A stretch of 64,000 bases of DNA from Escherichia coli DSM 30083 = JCM 1649 = ATCC 11775 (GCF_003697165.2 NZ_CP033092.2:3968001-4032000); one strand, 5' to 3'. Counted from the first letter of the stretch, positions 28,575-38,972 are shown. Notes: generated by a model from the letters alone, not told the origin. Translations and numbers: made by a program.

Positions 28575-30491
28575 TTATTTTTTGTCTTTGACTTCTTCAA
28601 ATTCAGCGTCGACAACATCGTCATCTTTCGCGTTGTTTGCAGAAGCATCAGCACCGGCAGTCTGCTGCTGGGCATGTTGCTGCTGGGCGATTTCCATCAG
28701 TTTCTGGGAAACCTGTGCCAGTTCCTGCATTTTCGCTTCGATAGCGGCTTTGTCTTCACCTTTCAGAGCAGTTTCCAGTGCAGTCAGCGCAGACTCGATA
28801 GCAGTTTTGTCGTCAGCCGGCAGTTTGTCGCCTGCTTCTTCAACCTGCTTACGGGTGCTGTGCAGCAGATGGTCGCCCTGGTTGCGAGTCTGTACCAGCT
28901 CTTCAAACTTACGGTCAGCTTCGGCGTTAGCTTCTGCGTCGCGTACCATTTTCTGGATTTCATCTTCGTTCAGACCAGAAGAAGCCTTGATAGTGATCTT
29001 CTGCTCTTTACCGCTGTTTTTGTCTTTCGCGGAAACGTGCAGGATACCGTCAGCATCGATATCGAAGGTAACTTCGATCTGCGGCATGCCGCGCGGTGCC
29101 GGGTTGATACCATCCAGGTTGAACTGACCCAGAGATTTGTTATCAGCCGCACGTTTACGTTCACCCTGCAGCACATGGATGGTTACCGCAGACTGGTTGT
29201 CTTCAGCGGTAGAGAACACCTGGCTGTGCTTGGTCGGGATAGTGGTGTTTTTCGCGATCAGCGTGGTCATCACACCGCCCATGGTTTCGATACCCAGAGA
29301 CAGCGGGGTAACGTCCAGCAGCAGTACGTCTTTTACGTCACCAGTCAGAACACCACCCTGAACAGCAGCACCGATGGCTACAGCTTCGTCCGGGTTAACA
29401 TCTTTACGCGGCTCTTTACCAAAGAATTCAGCAACTTTCTTCTGAACCATTGGCATACGAGTCTGACCACCAACGAGGATAACGTCGTCGATATCAGATA
29501 CGGACAGGCCAGCGTCCTGCAGTGCAACTTTCAGCGGCTCAATGGAACGGTTTACCAGATCTTCAACCAGGCTTTCCAGTTTCGCACGAGTCACTTTGAT
29601 GTTCATGTGTTTCGGACCGGTCGCGTCTGCAGTGATGTACGGCAGGTTAACGTCGGTCTGCTGAGCGGAAGACAGTTCGATTTTCGCTTTTTCTGCCGCT
29701 TCTTTCAGGCGCTGCATTGCCAGCGGATCGTTGCGCAGGTCAATGCCCTGATCTTTCTTGAATTCTTCAACCAGATAGTTGATCAGACGACTGTCGAAGT
29801 CTTCACCACCCAGGTGGGTATCACCGTTGGTTGCCAGAACTTCGAAGGTTTTTTCGCCGTCAACTTCGTCGATTTCGATAATGGAAATATCGAAAGTACC
29901 ACCACCCAGGTCATAAACCGCGATAGTACGGTTGCCAGTACCTTTGTCCAGACCGTAAGCCAGCGCAGCTGCGGTCGGTTCGTTGATGATACGTTTTACT
30001 TCCAGACCAGCGATACGGCCTGCGTCTTTGGTTGCCTGACGCTGAGCATCGTTAAAGTATGCCGGTACGGTAATAACAGCTTCAGTTACCGGTTCACCCA
30101 GGTAATCTTCAGCGGTTTTCTTCATTTTTTTCAGCACTTCAGCAGAGATCTGCGGCGGTGCCATTTTCTGGCCTTTAACTTCGACCCATGCGTCGCCGTT
30201 ATCAGCAGCAATAATTTTGAACGGCATGATGGAAACATCACGCTGTACTTCTTCGTCCTGGAAGCGGCGGCCAATCAGGCGTTTAATCGCAAACAGGGTG
30301 TTTTGCGGGTTCGTCACTGCCTGACGTTTAGCCGGCTGACCAACCAGAGTTTCACCATCCTGGGTATAGGCAATGATAGAAGGCGTGGTGCGATCGCCTT
30401 CGGCGTTCTCCAGTACACGAGGAGTGGTGCCATCCATAATCGCTACACAAGAGTTGGTAGTACCCAGGTCGATACCAATTATTTTACCCAT
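28575..30491 (-). CDS. dnaK: DnaK (Hsp70) chaperone
   Basis: 638 residues. The actin-like ATPase domain (about 1-385) starts with [12 protein letters not shown] and contains DLGGGTFD. A conserved interdomain linker VLLLD precedes the substrate-binding domain and helical lid. The acidic C-terminus ends EEVKDKK. It works with DnaJ and GrpE and regulates sigma-32. Two sigma-32 promoters are visible upstream. The exceptionally long antisense open frame over this gene is an artefact of its biased codon use. Confidence 0.99.
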
Positions 30492-30537
30492 CTAAACGTC
30501 TCCACTATATATTCGGTCATCATGTGGTTGTGAGTCT

Positions 30538-30566
30538 GTAATAGGGGCGAAACGTCTGGTTTCAAC
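30538..30566 (-). promoter_or_regulatory. dnaK heat-shock promoter P2 (sigma-32)
   Basis: On the minus strand GTTGAAA and CCCCTATTAC are separated by about 13 bases, matching the sigma-32 pattern of CTTGAA and CCCCATnT. It is the promoter nearer to the gene. Confidence 0.75.
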
Positions 30567-30612
30567 TGCCCAATTTCATTTTTTTGCAGACTCACTCACT
30601 GCGGTTGACTAC

Positions 30613-30643
30613 TAAATGGGGTCGTAACCCACGTCATCAAGGG
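30613..30643 (-). promoter_or_regulatory. dnaK heat-shock promoter P1 (sigma-32)
   Basis: On the minus strand CTTGATG (30635-30641) and CCCCATTTA (30613-30621) are spaced by 13 bases, an excellent sigma-32 promoter. The rest of the 371-bp dnaK-yaaI gap contains the yaaI promoter side; no gene was seen there. Confidence 0.88.
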
Positions 30644-30862
30644 GGAGATGCAAAAATTTTTTGTGCTTTTGCGCAGAAATTTCGCGATATGGCAGGACAA
30701 GACGTGAAACTGACAACAATTTTATTCATATAAAGAATGAATCGCAGCCAAGGCATTCATCAAAAAATTGTAATAAAAAGAAAATATTACGTACCTGAAA
30801 CTTCTCTTTATCAGCAGTAAACTAGTTTCATCCCCTTACCCCTCCCCACCAAGAGAATCCTT

Positions 30863-31267
30863 ATGAAATCCGTTATTACGATTTCCGCCAGCCTGGCGAT
30901 TAGCCTGATGCTGTGCTGCACGGCGCAGGCAAACGACCATAAAATCCTCGGCGTCATTGCAATGCCGCGAAACGAAACCAACGATCTGGCGCTGAAACTT
31001 CCTGTTTGTCGCATTGTTAAACGCATACAACTCTCAGCCGACCATGGCGATTTGCAGTTAAGCGGTGCATCGATTTATTTCAAAGCCACCCGAAGCGCCA
31101 GTCAGACCCTGAATATTCCTTCAGAAATAAAAGAAGAGCAAACCACTGACTGGATCAACATTAACAGCGATAACGACAACAAACGCTGCGTCTCAAAAAT
31201 CACCTTTTCCGGTCATACAGTGAACTCATCGGATATGGCCACGCTGAAAATTATCGGCGACGACTAA
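30863..31267 (+). CDS. yaaI: YaaI, periplasmic protein of unknown function (UPF0412)
   Basis: 134 residues with a clear signal peptide (about 1-23, cleavage after AQA). The mature part has two cysteines (about Cys49 and Cys114) that could form a disulfide. No function is known. It is divergent from dnaK and followed after 25 bp by yaaW on the same strand. Confidence 0.88.
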   Translation: MKSVITISASLAISLMLCCTAQANDHKILGVIAMPRNETNDLALKLPVCRIVKRIQLSADHGDLQLSGASIYFKATRSASQTLNIPSEIKEEQTTDWININSDNDNKRCVSKITFSGHTVNSSDMATLKIIGDD

Positions 31268-31292
31268 CGCCAGAATATAGAAACCACAAAAA

Positions 31293-32006
31293 ATGAATGT
31301 TAATTACCTGAATGATTCAGATCTGGATTTTCTCCAGCATTGTAGTGAGGAACAGTTGGCAAATTTCGCCCGGCTGCTCACCCATAATGAAAAAGGCAAA
31401 ACTCGCCTCTCCAGCGTACTGATGCGCAACGAACTGTTTAAATCGATGGAAGGACATCCCGAGCGACACCGCCGCAACTGGCAGCTGATTGCCGGAGAAT
31501 TACAGCATTTTGGTGGCGATAGTATCGCCAACAAACTGCGCGGACACGGTAAATTGTATCGCGCCATTTTGCTCGATGTTTCAAAGCGATTGAAGCTGAA
31601 AGCCGACAAAGAGATGTCTACGTTTGAAATTGAGCAACAGTTACTGGAACAATTTCTGCGTAATACCTGGAAGAAAATGGACGAGGAACATAAGCAGGAG
31701 TTTCTGCACGCGGTCGATGCCAGGGTGAATGAGCTGGAAGAGCTGCTGCCGCTGCTGATGAAAGACAAATTATTGGCAAAAGGTGTGTCGCATTTGCTTT
31801 CCAGCCAATTGACCCGCATTTTACGCACCCACGCAGCAATGAGCGTGCTTGGGCATGGTTTGCTGCGCGGCGCGGGTCTGGGAGGCCCTGTGGGCGCAGC
31901 ATTAAATGGGGTTAAAGCGGTCAGCGGCAGTGCCTATCGCGTGACAATTCCAGCCGTACTGCAAATCGCCTGCCTGCGCCGGATGGTTAGCGCCACTCAG
32001 GTCTGA
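31293..32006 (+). CDS. yaaW: YaaW, UPF0174 family protein
   Basis: 237 residues. The N-terminal part is charged and helical. The C-terminal third contains a Gly/Ala-rich hydrophobic stretch (HGLLRGAGLGGPVGAALNG, about 189-207) of the UPF0174 type, suggesting membrane association. Function is unknown. It is probably co-transcribed with yaaI. The disputed K-12 gene htgA/mbiA would lie on the opposite strand here. Confidence 0.88.
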   Translation: MNVNYLNDSDLDFLQHCSEEQLANFARLLTHNEKGKTRLSSVLMRNELFKSMEGHPERHRRNWQLIAGELQHFGGDSIANKLRGHGKLYRAILLDVSKRLKLKADKEMSTFEIEQQLLEQFLRNTWKKMDEEHKQEFLHAVDARVNELEELLPLLMKDKLLAKGVSHLLSSQLTRILRTHAAMSVLGHGLLRGAGLGGPVGAALNGVKAVSGSAYRVTIPAVLQIACLRRMVSATQV

Positions 32007-32017
32007 TACCGGAAACC

Positions 32018-32039
32018 GGGGAAAATTTTCATTTTCCCC
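32018..32039 (+). terminator. Hairpin after yaaW
   Basis: GGGGAAAA and TTTTCCCC form a perfect 8-bp stem 11 bp after the yaaW stop; there is no long T-tract after it, so termination is plausible but not certain. Confidence 0.45.
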
Positions 32040-32154
32040 TCAAAAGATCGTAGACACTGCCCCACTGGCTGATTATTATGCCGCGCCCTGAAAACACTAC
32101 AGTTATTCAGGGAAATTATTTCACCATTCATTCGATGATGATTTTTGAGGAATT

Positions 32155-32721
32155 ATGGGCAACACTAAGTTGGCTAATCCGGCACCGCTGGGCCTGATGG
32201 GCTTCGGCATGACCACCATTCTGCTTAACCTGCACAACGTGGGTTATTTTGCTCTGGACGGTATTATTCTTGCCATGGGCATTTTCTACGGCGGCATCGC
32301 GCAAATTTTTGCCGGTCTGCTGGAGTACAAAAAAGGCAACACTTTCGGTTTAACCGCATTCACCTCTTACGGTTCTTTCTGGCTGACGCTGGTTGCAATT
32401 CTGCTGATGCCGAAACTGGGGCTGACCGATGCGCCAAATGCACAGTTCCTTGGTGTCTACCTGGGTCTGTGGGGCATATTTACGCTGTTTATGTTCTTCG
32501 GCACGCTGAAAGGCGCACGCGTTCTGCAATTCGTTTTCTTTAGCCTGACCGTGCTGTTTGCCCTGCTGGCGATCGGTAACATTGCCGGTAACGCCGCGAT
32601 CATCCACTTTGCCGGCTGGATTGGTCTTATCTGCGGTGCCAGTGCAATCTATCTGGCGATGGGTGAAGTGCTGAACGAGCAGTTTGGTCGCACCGTTCTG
32701 CCGATTGGTGAGTCTCACTAA
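32155..32721 (+). CDS. satP: SatP (YaaH), succinate-acetate/proton symporter
   Basis: 188 residues with six transmembrane segments, AceTr/GPR1-FUN34-YaaH family. The family signature NPAPLGLMGFGMTT is near the N-terminus. It transports acetate and succinate with protons across the inner membrane. It is followed by REP sequence and a strong terminator. Confidence 0.96.
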   Translation: MGNTKLANPAPLGLMGFGMTTILLNLHNVGYFALDGIILAMGIFYGGIAQIFAGLLEYKKGNTFGLTAFTSYGSFWLTLVAILLMPKLGLTDAPNAQFLGVYLGLWGIFTLFMFFGTLKGARVLQFVFFSLTVLFALLAIGNIAGNAAIIHFAGWIGLICGASAIYLAMGEVLNEQFGRTVLPIGESH

Positions 32722-32776
32722 TTGTTAAGCTCCCCCCGCTCGAAGGGATAAGATTGTTAACAACGTGCGCTTTGTT

Positions 32777-32881
32777 TATGCCGGATGCGGCGTGAACGCC
32801 TTATCCGGCCTACAAAATCGTGCAAATTCAATATATTGCAAGAAGATCGTAGGCCTGATAAGCGTAGCGCATCAGGCAGTT
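32777..32881. repeat. REP/BIME after satP
   Basis: Two REP units (GCCGGATGCGGCGTG...CCTTATCCGGCC and GTAGGCCTGATAAGCG...GCATCAGGCA) separated by about 30 bp of unrelated AT-rich sequence, in the satP-mog convergent gap. Confidence 0.85.
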
Positions 32882-32901
32882 TTGCGTTTGTCATCAGTCT
32901 G

Positions 32902-32927
32902 ATCCCCCCGCTTGGGGGGATTTTTTT
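32902..32927 (+). terminator. satP terminator
   Basis: ATCCCCCCGCTTGGGGGGAT hairpin followed by seven T on the plus strand; its T-tract abuts the mog stop codon. Confidence 0.9.
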
Positions 32928-33513
32928 ATTCGCTAACTTCGCGTCTTGCACTCTTCGGTCTGAATGCTGCAACCACTTCCGGTGCCGTTTCAACGTATGG
33001 CCCTTCCAGCAACTGAATGCAGTACGGTACGCTGGCAAAAATACCGTGCACCACAACGTTACCCTCAGCGTCCTTCACACCTTCCAGCGTCTCTTTAATA
33101 GACTTCGGTTGACCGGGTAAGTTAAGGATCAGCGCCTGTTTGCGAATCACCCCCACCTGACGCGAAAGGATCGCAGTTGGTACAAAATGCAGGCTGATCT
33201 GGCGCATCTGTTCACCAAAGCCTGGCATCTCGCGGTCCGCTACTGCCAGCGTCGCATCGGGCGTTACGTCACGACGCGCCGGGCCAGTTCCGCCCGTGGT
33301 GAGCACCAGATGGCAACTCATTTCATCCACCAGCTCACACAACGTTTGCTCGATGATCGCCTGCTCATCGGGGATTAAGCGGGTTTCCAGTTCAAACGGC
33401 GTGGTTAGCGCCGATGTCAGCCATTCTTCCAGCGCAGGGATGCCTTTATCCTGATAAACGCCGCTGGATGCGCGATCAGAGATGGAAACTAAGCCAATAC
33501 GTAAAGTATTCAT
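32926..33513 (-). CDS. mog: Mog, molybdopterin adenylyltransferase
   Basis: 195 residues from the ATG at 33513; the TTG one codon upstream was not chosen. It belongs to the MoaB/Mog fold of molybdenum cofactor synthesis and adenylates molybdopterin before molybdate insertion by MoeA. The MPT-binding loop TTGGTGPARRDVTPDAT and the catalytic-region MPGFGE are visible. Confidence 0.96.
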   Translation of the reverse strand: MNTLRIGLVSISDRASSGVYQDKGIPALEEWLTSALTTPFELETRLIPDEQAIIEQTLCELVDEMSCHLVLTTGGTGPARRDVTPDATLAVADREMPGFGEQMRQISLHFVPTAILSRQVGVIRKQALILNLPGQPKSIKETLEGVKDAEGNVVVHGIFASVPYCIQLLEGPYVETAPEVVAAFRPKSARREVSE

Positions 33514-33592
33514 CAAGATTTTTCCGTTTAAACAGTCTCGTTAAACAGAATGATACACTGCGAAGGGAGTGACAGACAGGTTTCAGAAGAGG

Positions 33593-33619
33593 TAGCGTGA
33601 CCGACTTCCCGGTCACGCT
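33593..33619 (-). terminator. Hairpin after talB
   Basis: AGCGTGACCG and CGGTCACGCT form a strong stem about 10 bp after the talB stop, between talB and mog. No long T-tract follows on either strand. Confidence 0.55.
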
Positions 33620-33627
33620 AAGTATGA

Positions 33628-34581
33628 TTACAGCAGATCGCCGATCATTTTTTCCAGTTTTTCCTGGTCAACAGCAAACTTACGGATACCTTCCGCCAGT
33701 TTATCTACTGCCATTGGATCCTGGTTGTGCTGCCACAGGAACTCGGACTCAGTGATACGCGCCGGACGCGCTTTCACTTCACCAGTGTAAGACAGTTTAC
33801 GTTCGATAGCCCCTTCGCTCTCCGCCAGCTCTTTCAGCAGTGCCGGTGCGATGGTCAGACGGTCGCAGCCTGCCAGTTCCAGAATTTCGCCGATGTTACG
33901 GAAGCTTGCGCCCATAACCACGGTTTCATAACCATGCTCTTTGTAGTACTGGTAGATTTCAGATACAGAAACCACGCCCGGATCTTCTGCCGGAGCGTAC
34001 TCTTTCTTATCGGTATTCGCTTTGTACCAGTCAAGAATACGGCCAACAAACGGCGAGATCAGGAACACGCCCGCTTCCGCACAAGCACGAGCCTGAGCGA
34101 AGGAGAACAGCAGGGTCAGGTTACAGTTGATGCCTTCTTTTTCCAGCTGTTCCGCAGCACGGATACCCTGCCAGGTAGAAGCCAGTTTGATCAGAATACG
34201 ATCGTTGCTAATACCTGCATCGTTGTAGAGTTTGATCAGGCGTTTTGCTTTCGCAATTGACGCTTCGGTGTCATAGGAAAGACGCGCATCAACTTCAGTT
34301 GAGATACGGCCCGGAACCAGTTTCAGGATTTCCAGACCAATATTTACGGCCAGTTTGTCGGTCGCGTCCACGATCTGCTGCGCGCGATCGTTGCTCTGCT
34401 GTTTCGCCCAGGCGACAGCATCATCAATCAACTTACGGTATTCCGGAATCTGCGCTGCGTTAAGAATGAGAGAAGGGTTGGTTGTGGCATCCTGCGGTTG
34501 ATACAGCTTCATTGCCGCGATGTCCCCAGTGTCGGCCACTACGGTGGTGTACTGACGAAGGGAGGTCAATTTGTCCGTCAT
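33628..34581 (-). CDS. talB: TalB, transaldolase B
   Basis: 317 residues from the ATG at 34581. It is a TIM-barrel enzyme of the non-oxidative pentose phosphate pathway that transfers dihydroxyacetone between sugar phosphates. The Schiff-base Lys132 lies in [12 protein letters not shown], and the N-terminal acid is in [15 protein letters not shown] surroundings. A longer frame (to 34644) precedes it but the AGAGAAATACT leader and family length support 34581. Confidence 0.97.
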
Positions 34582-34859
34582 GATAGTATTTCTCTTTAAA
34601 CAGCTTGTTAGGGGGATGTAACCGGTCTGCCCTGATGATATCACGACGCAACGTCAGCGCAACCGCCGACAAGACGGTTATCGCCAGGCGAGACTGTTTC
34701 GGATTTCTGACACTGCGTTGATATCGCCCGCCATTTTTATACAAAACCTCATGTATGCTACGCAGAAGTTATCAAGTACCTCGTAGCGTATATACTTCTT
34801 AAACAATTGGTAACGTTTACACAGGAAAGTCATCGCGACCGGCAATAAGAGGGATATGC

Positions 34860-36290
34860 ATGCCAGATTTTTTCTCCTTTATTAACAGCGTCCTTTGGGG
34901 ATCGGTAATGATTTACCTGCTCTTCGGCGCAGGTTGTTGGTTCACTTTTCGCACCGGATTTGTGCAGTTTCGCTACATCCGCCAGTTTGGCAAAAGTCTT
35001 AAAAATAGCATTCATCCACAGCCAGGCGGTTTAACCTCATTTCAGTCATTGTGTACCAGTCTTGCAGCGCGCGTGGGTAGCGGCAACCTGGCCGGCGTTG
35101 CGCTGGCAATTACCGCCGGTGGACCTGGAGCCGTCTTCTGGATGTGGGTTGCCGCATTTATCGGCATGGCGACCTCGTTTGCCGAATGTTCCCTCGCACA
35201 GCTTTATAAAGAACGTGATGCCAATGGGCAGTTTCGTGGCGGACCGGCATGGTATATGGCGCGCGGGCTGGGGATGCGCTGGATGGGCGTTCTGTTCGCC
35301 GTCTTTTTGCTCATCGCCTACGCCATAATTTTCAGCGGAGTTCAGGCGAACGCCGTTGCGCGAGCTCTGAGTTTTTCTTTTGATTTTCCCCCGCTGGTAA
35401 CAGGTATTATTCTCGCTGTCTTTGCTCTGCTGGCGATCACTCGCGGTCTTCATGGCGTCGCCCGGCTCATGCAGGGGTTTGTCCCGTTGATGGCGATAAT
35501 CTGGGTACTGACCTGCCTGGTGATTTGCGTAATGAATATCGGGCAACTTCCCCACGTCATTTGGTCTATTTTTGAGAGTGCTTTTGGCTGGCAGGAAGCT
35601 GCAGGCGGCGCGGCGGGATATACCTTAAGCCAGGCGATTACTAACGGTTTTCAGCGCAGTATGTTTTCCAATGAGGCGGGAATGGGGTCGACGCCAAACG
35701 CGGCAGCGGCAGCTGCGTCCTGGCCTCCGCATCCGGCAGCGCAAGGAATTGTCCAGATGATTGGCATTTTTATCGACACCCTGGTCATCTGCACGGCAAG
35801 CGCCATGCTGATATTACTGGCGGGTAACGGCACAACCTACATGCCGCTGGAAGGTATTCAGCTTATCCAGAAGGCGATGCGGGTGCTAATGGGTTCCTGG
35901 GGTGCGGAGTTTGTTACCCTCGTGGTTATTCTGTTTGCCTTCAGCTCCATCGTTACCAACTACATTTATGCCGAAAACAATCTCTTCTTTTTACGCCTGA
36001 ACAACCCTAAAGCGATCTGGTGTCTGCGGATCTGCACCTTCGCAACGGTCATCGGCGGCACCTTGCTAAGTCTTCCGCTGATGTGGCAACTGGCAGATAT
36101 CATTATGGCCTGCATGGCTATTACCAATTTGACCGCCATATTACTGCTCTCGCCTGTGGTTCATACCATTGCCAGTGATTATCTACGCCAGCGTAAACTC
36201 GGCGTGCGTCCGGTGTTTGATCCGTTGCGTTATCCGGAGATCGGTCGCCAGCTTTCTCCAGACGCGTGGGATGATGTTTCGCAGGAGTAA
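34860..36290 (+). CDS. yaaJ: YaaJ, AGCS-family alanine/glycine:cation symporter
   Basis: 476 residues, about 10-11 transmembrane segments. Family motifs include TSFQSLCTSLAARVGSGNLAGVA-like N-terminal helix (about residues 59-81) and GGPGAVFWMW. Putative Na+- or H+-coupled amino-acid uptake; the exact substrate of YaaJ is not established. It is divergent from talB. Confidence 0.92.
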   Translation: MPDFFSFINSVLWGSVMIYLLFGAGCWFTFRTGFVQFRYIRQFGKSLKNSIHPQPGGLTSFQSLCTSLAARVGSGNLAGVALAITAGGPGAVFWMWVAAFIGMATSFAECSLAQLYKERDANGQFRGGPAWYMARGLGMRWMGVLFAVFLLIAYAIIFSGVQANAVARALSFSFDFPPLVTGIILAVFALLAITRGLHGVARLMQGFVPLMAIIWVLTCLVICVMNIGQLPHVIWSIFESAFGWQEAAGGAAGYTLSQAITNGFQRSMFSNEAGMGSTPNAAAAAASWPPHPAAQGIVQMIGIFIDTLVICTASAMLILLAGNGTTYMPLEGIQLIQKAMRVLMGSWGAEFVTLVVILFAFSSIVTNYIYAENNLFFLRLNNPKAIWCLRICTFATVIGGTLLSLPLMWQLADIIMACMAITNLTAILLLSPVVHTIASDYLRQRKLGVRPVFDPLRYPEIGRQLSPDAWDDVSQE

Positions 36291-36359
36291 TCACAACTAT
36301 CGATCAACTCATTCTCTTTTTTTGCTAAAGTCGGCATAAATTTCCTGCAAGGACTGGAT

Positions 36360-37136
36360 ATGCTGATTCTTATTTCACCTGCGAAAACGCTTGATTACCA
36401 AAGCCCGTTGACCACCACGCGCTATACGCTGCCGGAGCTGTTAGACAACGCCCAGCAGCTGATCCATGAAGCGCGGAAACTGACGCCCCCGCAGATTAGC
36501 TCCCTGATGCGCATCAGCGACAAACTGGCGGGTATCAACGCCGCTCGCTTTCATGACTGGCAGCCAAATTTCACACCGGAGAATGCCCGCCAGGCAATTC
36601 TGGTGTTTAAAGGTGATGTCTACACTGGCTTGCAGGCCGAAACCTTCAGCGAAGACGATTTCGATTTTGCCCAACAGCATTTGCGAATGCTTTCCGGCTT
36701 GTATGGCGTACTGCGCCCGCTCGATTTAATGCAGCCTTATCGTCTGGAAATGGGGATACGTCTTGAGAATGCCCGAGGGAAAGATCTGTATCAATTCTGG
36801 GGAGATATCATCACCAACAAGCTGAACGAGGCGCTCGCAGCACAAGGCGATAATGTGGTGATAAATCTGGCGTCAGATGAGTATTTTAAATCGGTGAAGC
36901 CGAAGAAATTGAATGCCGAGATTATCAAGCCAGTGTTCCTCGATGAGAAGAACGGCAAATTTAAGATAATCAGCTTCTACGCTAAGAAAGCACGCGGTCT
37001 GATGAGTCGTTTCATTATTGAAAATCGGCTGACCAAACCAGAGCAACTGACTGGTTTTAATAGCGAAGGTTACTTCTTTGATGAAGCTTCCTCCAGCAAT
37101 GGCGAACTGGTGTTTAAACGCTACGAGCAGCGTTAA
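36360..37136 (+). CDS. yaaA: YaaA, peroxide-stress protein (DUF328)
   Basis: 258 residues. In K-12 it belongs to the OxyR regulon and lowers free intracellular iron during hydrogen peroxide stress; it has been reported to bind DNA. The family start LILISPAKTLDY and the C-terminal FIIENRLTKPEQLTGF block are present. It is 70 bp downstream of yaaJ and ends at a symmetric hairpin. Confidence 0.94.
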   Translation: MLILISPAKTLDYQSPLTTTRYTLPELLDNAQQLIHEARKLTPPQISSLMRISDKLAGINAARFHDWQPNFTPENARQAILVFKGDVYTGLQAETFSEDDFDFAQQHLRMLSGLYGVLRPLDLMQPYRLEMGIRLENARGKDLYQFWGDIITNKLNEALAAQGDNVVINLASDEYFKSVKPKKLNAEIIKPVFLDEKNGKFKIISFYAKKARGLMSRFIIENRLTKPEQLTGFNSEGYFFDEASSSNGELVFKRYEQR

Positions 37137-37147
37137 GTTTGTAGTCA

Positions 37148-37171
37148 ATGCCGGATGGTAATCCGGCATTG
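37148..37171. terminator. Bidirectional hairpin between yaaA and yaaX
   Basis: AATGCCGGAT and ATCCGGCATT form a perfect 10-bp stem between the convergent ends of yaaA and yaaX. Confidence 0.65.
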
Positions 37172-37175
37172 ATAT

Positions 37176-37472
37176 TTAGCGATGATGTTTGTCCGGCTCC
37201 GGACGATGATCGCCACGATGATCATTGTGCTTGTTATGGCGCGGCGATGGCGGCGGTCCATATGGGTGCCAGCGATTGCCTCGCCATTCATAATGTTGTT
37301 TCCACCAGCCGTGGTCGCGCCAGTGACCGCCATCCCAGTAATAGCCACGATTATCACGATCGCCTATCTGTAATTTTACTGACGGGACTAGCGTAATTTC
37401 CGCAGCCTGCGCTGCCATGGGAGCGACCAGAACCAGGGAAAGTGCGAGTACGATAGATTGCATCTTTTTCAC
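37176..37472 (-). CDS. yaaX: YaaX, DUF2502 secreted protein
   Basis: 98 residues with a signal peptide (about 1-23, AQA|AE). The mature part is very rich in His, Trp, Tyr, Arg and Asp, with GYYWDGGHWRDHGWW and an HH-containing tail. This composition, typical of DUF2502, suggests periplasmic metal binding or stress function, but no function is known. Confidence 0.88.
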   Translation of the reverse strand: MKKMQSIVLALSLVLVAPMAAQAAEITLVPSVKLQIGDRDNRGYYWDGGHWRDHGWWKQHYEWRGNRWHPYGPPPSPRHNKHNDHRGDHRPEPDKHHR

Positions 37473-37629
37473 AGGTTACTCCTTTTATCATTGCCCGTTA
37501 TGGGTCGATATCCGGAGATTACGCGATGAGAACGGCAGTTGTTATTCTCCGCAATCCTAATCTCTAAGTTACCGCATTTATTGAGAATTTCTCCTTTTTC
37601 CCTGTCGTTTTTCTCCATATTTTCTTCAT

Positions 37630-37663
37630 AAAAAAGCCGGGCTGCATAAAAGCAAACCCGGCC
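37630..37663 (-). terminator. thrABC operon terminator
   Basis: Read on the minus strand, GGCCGGGTTTGC and GCAGCCCGGC arms form a hairpin followed by TTTTTTATG, about 25 bp after the thrC stop. Confidence 0.85.
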
Positions 37664-37685
37664 TGATTGAGATAATGAATAGATG

Positions 37686-38972
37686 TTACTGATGATTCAT
37701 CATCAATTTACGCAACGCAGCAAAATCGGCGGGCAGGTTATGCGAAAGCAAGGGTAAATCAGCACGTTCTGCCAGCTCTTTTGGCAGATCCAACGTTTCA
37801 CCGAGAATCGCTTCCACGCTCTCTTTAAATTTCGCCGGATGCGCGGTGCCGAGGAACAAGCCATATTCGCCTGGATTCAACTGGTCACGCAGCGCACGAT
37901 AAGCTACGGCAGCGTGCGGCTCCGAGGTATAGCCCAGTTCTTTTAACTCACGCATTGTCTGTTGCGTGGTTTCATCATCCACGGCTGCATACCCCAGCTC
38001 TTTCAGTTGCCAGATTTTGCGGCGGAACAACTCTTCCACACGCGGCCAGTTGTTTGGCTGGCTAACATCCATCGCATTGGATAACGTCGCCTGAGTCGCT
38101 TTGGGTGACCACTGACCGTCGTGCAGGAAACGTGGCACGGTATCGTTCACGTTGGTCGCAGCAATAAAACGTTTCACCGGCAGACCGAGTGACTTCGCCA
38201 GCAGACCCGCCGTCAAATCGCCGAAGTTTCCGCTTGGCACCGAGACAACCAGCTGGTTGCGCGCTTCCTGCGGCAGCTGCGCAACAGCTTCAAAGTAGTA
38301 GCAAATCTGCGCCAGCAAACGGCTGATGTTAATGGAGTTAGCAGAGTTTAGCCCCAGCGCCACTTTCAGTTCTTCATCATCAAACGCCTGCTTCACCAGC
38401 GCCTGACAGGCATCGAAATCGCCGTCGATGGCAACAGTTTCGATATTGCCGCCCAATGTACAGAACAGTTTTTCTTGCAGTGGACTGATTTTGCCTCGTG
38501 GATAGAGGATAACCACTTTCACATTCGGTAAACCGTAGAAAGCATGAGCCACTGCCGCTCCAGTATCACCGGATGTCGCGGTCAGAATGGTCACTGGCTT
38601 ATCGCCCGCAATATGGGTCAGTATTTGTGCCATAAAGCGACCGCCGAAATCTTTAAATGCCAGCGTTGGCCCGTGGAACAATTCCAGACAACCGACATCG
38701 CTTTCAACATTGGCGACCGGAGCCGGGAAGGCAAACGCCGCGCGTACGCGCTCTTCCAGGATTTCCTGCGGGATTTCATCACCAATAAACGCCGAGAGGA
38801 TCTTCGCACTGCGGGTGACAAAATCCAGCTTCAGCATCTCATCAATTTCAGTCAGGCTGAATTCCGGCAGGTCGTGCGGGAAAAACAGCCCCTGATTTTT
38901 GCCCAACCCCTGGGTTACGGCTTGCGCAAAGCTGACCTGCTCATTGTGATCTTTCAGATTGTAGAGTTTCAT
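37686..38972 (-). CDS. thrC: ThrC, threonine synthase
   Basis: 428 residues. It is a PLP-dependent fold-type II enzyme that converts O-phosphohomoserine to threonine. The Schiff-base lysine (Lys107) is in LAFKDFGGRF, and the phosphate-binding glycine-rich loop VPSGNFGDL is near residue 240. It immediately follows the thrB stop with no gap, so translation is coupled. Confidence 0.98.
   Translation of the reverse strand: MKLYNLKDHNEQVSFAQAVTQGLGKNQGLFFPHDLPEFSLTEIDEMLKLDFVTRSAKILSAFIGDEIPQEILEERVRAAFAFPAPVANVESDVGCLELFHGPTLAFKDFGGRFMAQILTHIAGDKPVTILTATSGDTGAAVAHAFYGLPNVKVVILYPRGKISPLQEKLFCTLGGNIETVAIDGDFDACQALVKQAFDDEELKVALGLNSANSINISRLLAQICYYFEAVAQLPQEARNQLVVSVPSGNFGDLTAGLLAKSLGLPVKRFIAATNVNDTVPRFLHDGQWSPKATQATLSNAMDVSQPNNWPRVEELFRRKIWQLKELGYAAVDDETTQQTMRELKELGYTSEPHAAVAYRALRDQLNPGEYGLFLGTAHPAKFKESVEAILGETLDLPKELAERADLPLLSHNLPADFAALRKLMMNHQ

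Noticed and set aside
28497..30533. A 678-codon open frame antisense to dnaK
   Set aside because: It is the mirror of dnaK's highly biased codon use; no domain, no ribosome site and complete overlap with an essential, well-known gene.
31304..31902. Open frames antisense to yaaW, where K-12 has the disputed gene htgA/mbiA
   Set aside because: The frames here are fragmentary (174 and 94 codons in different frames) and lack features; the evidence in K-12 was already weak.
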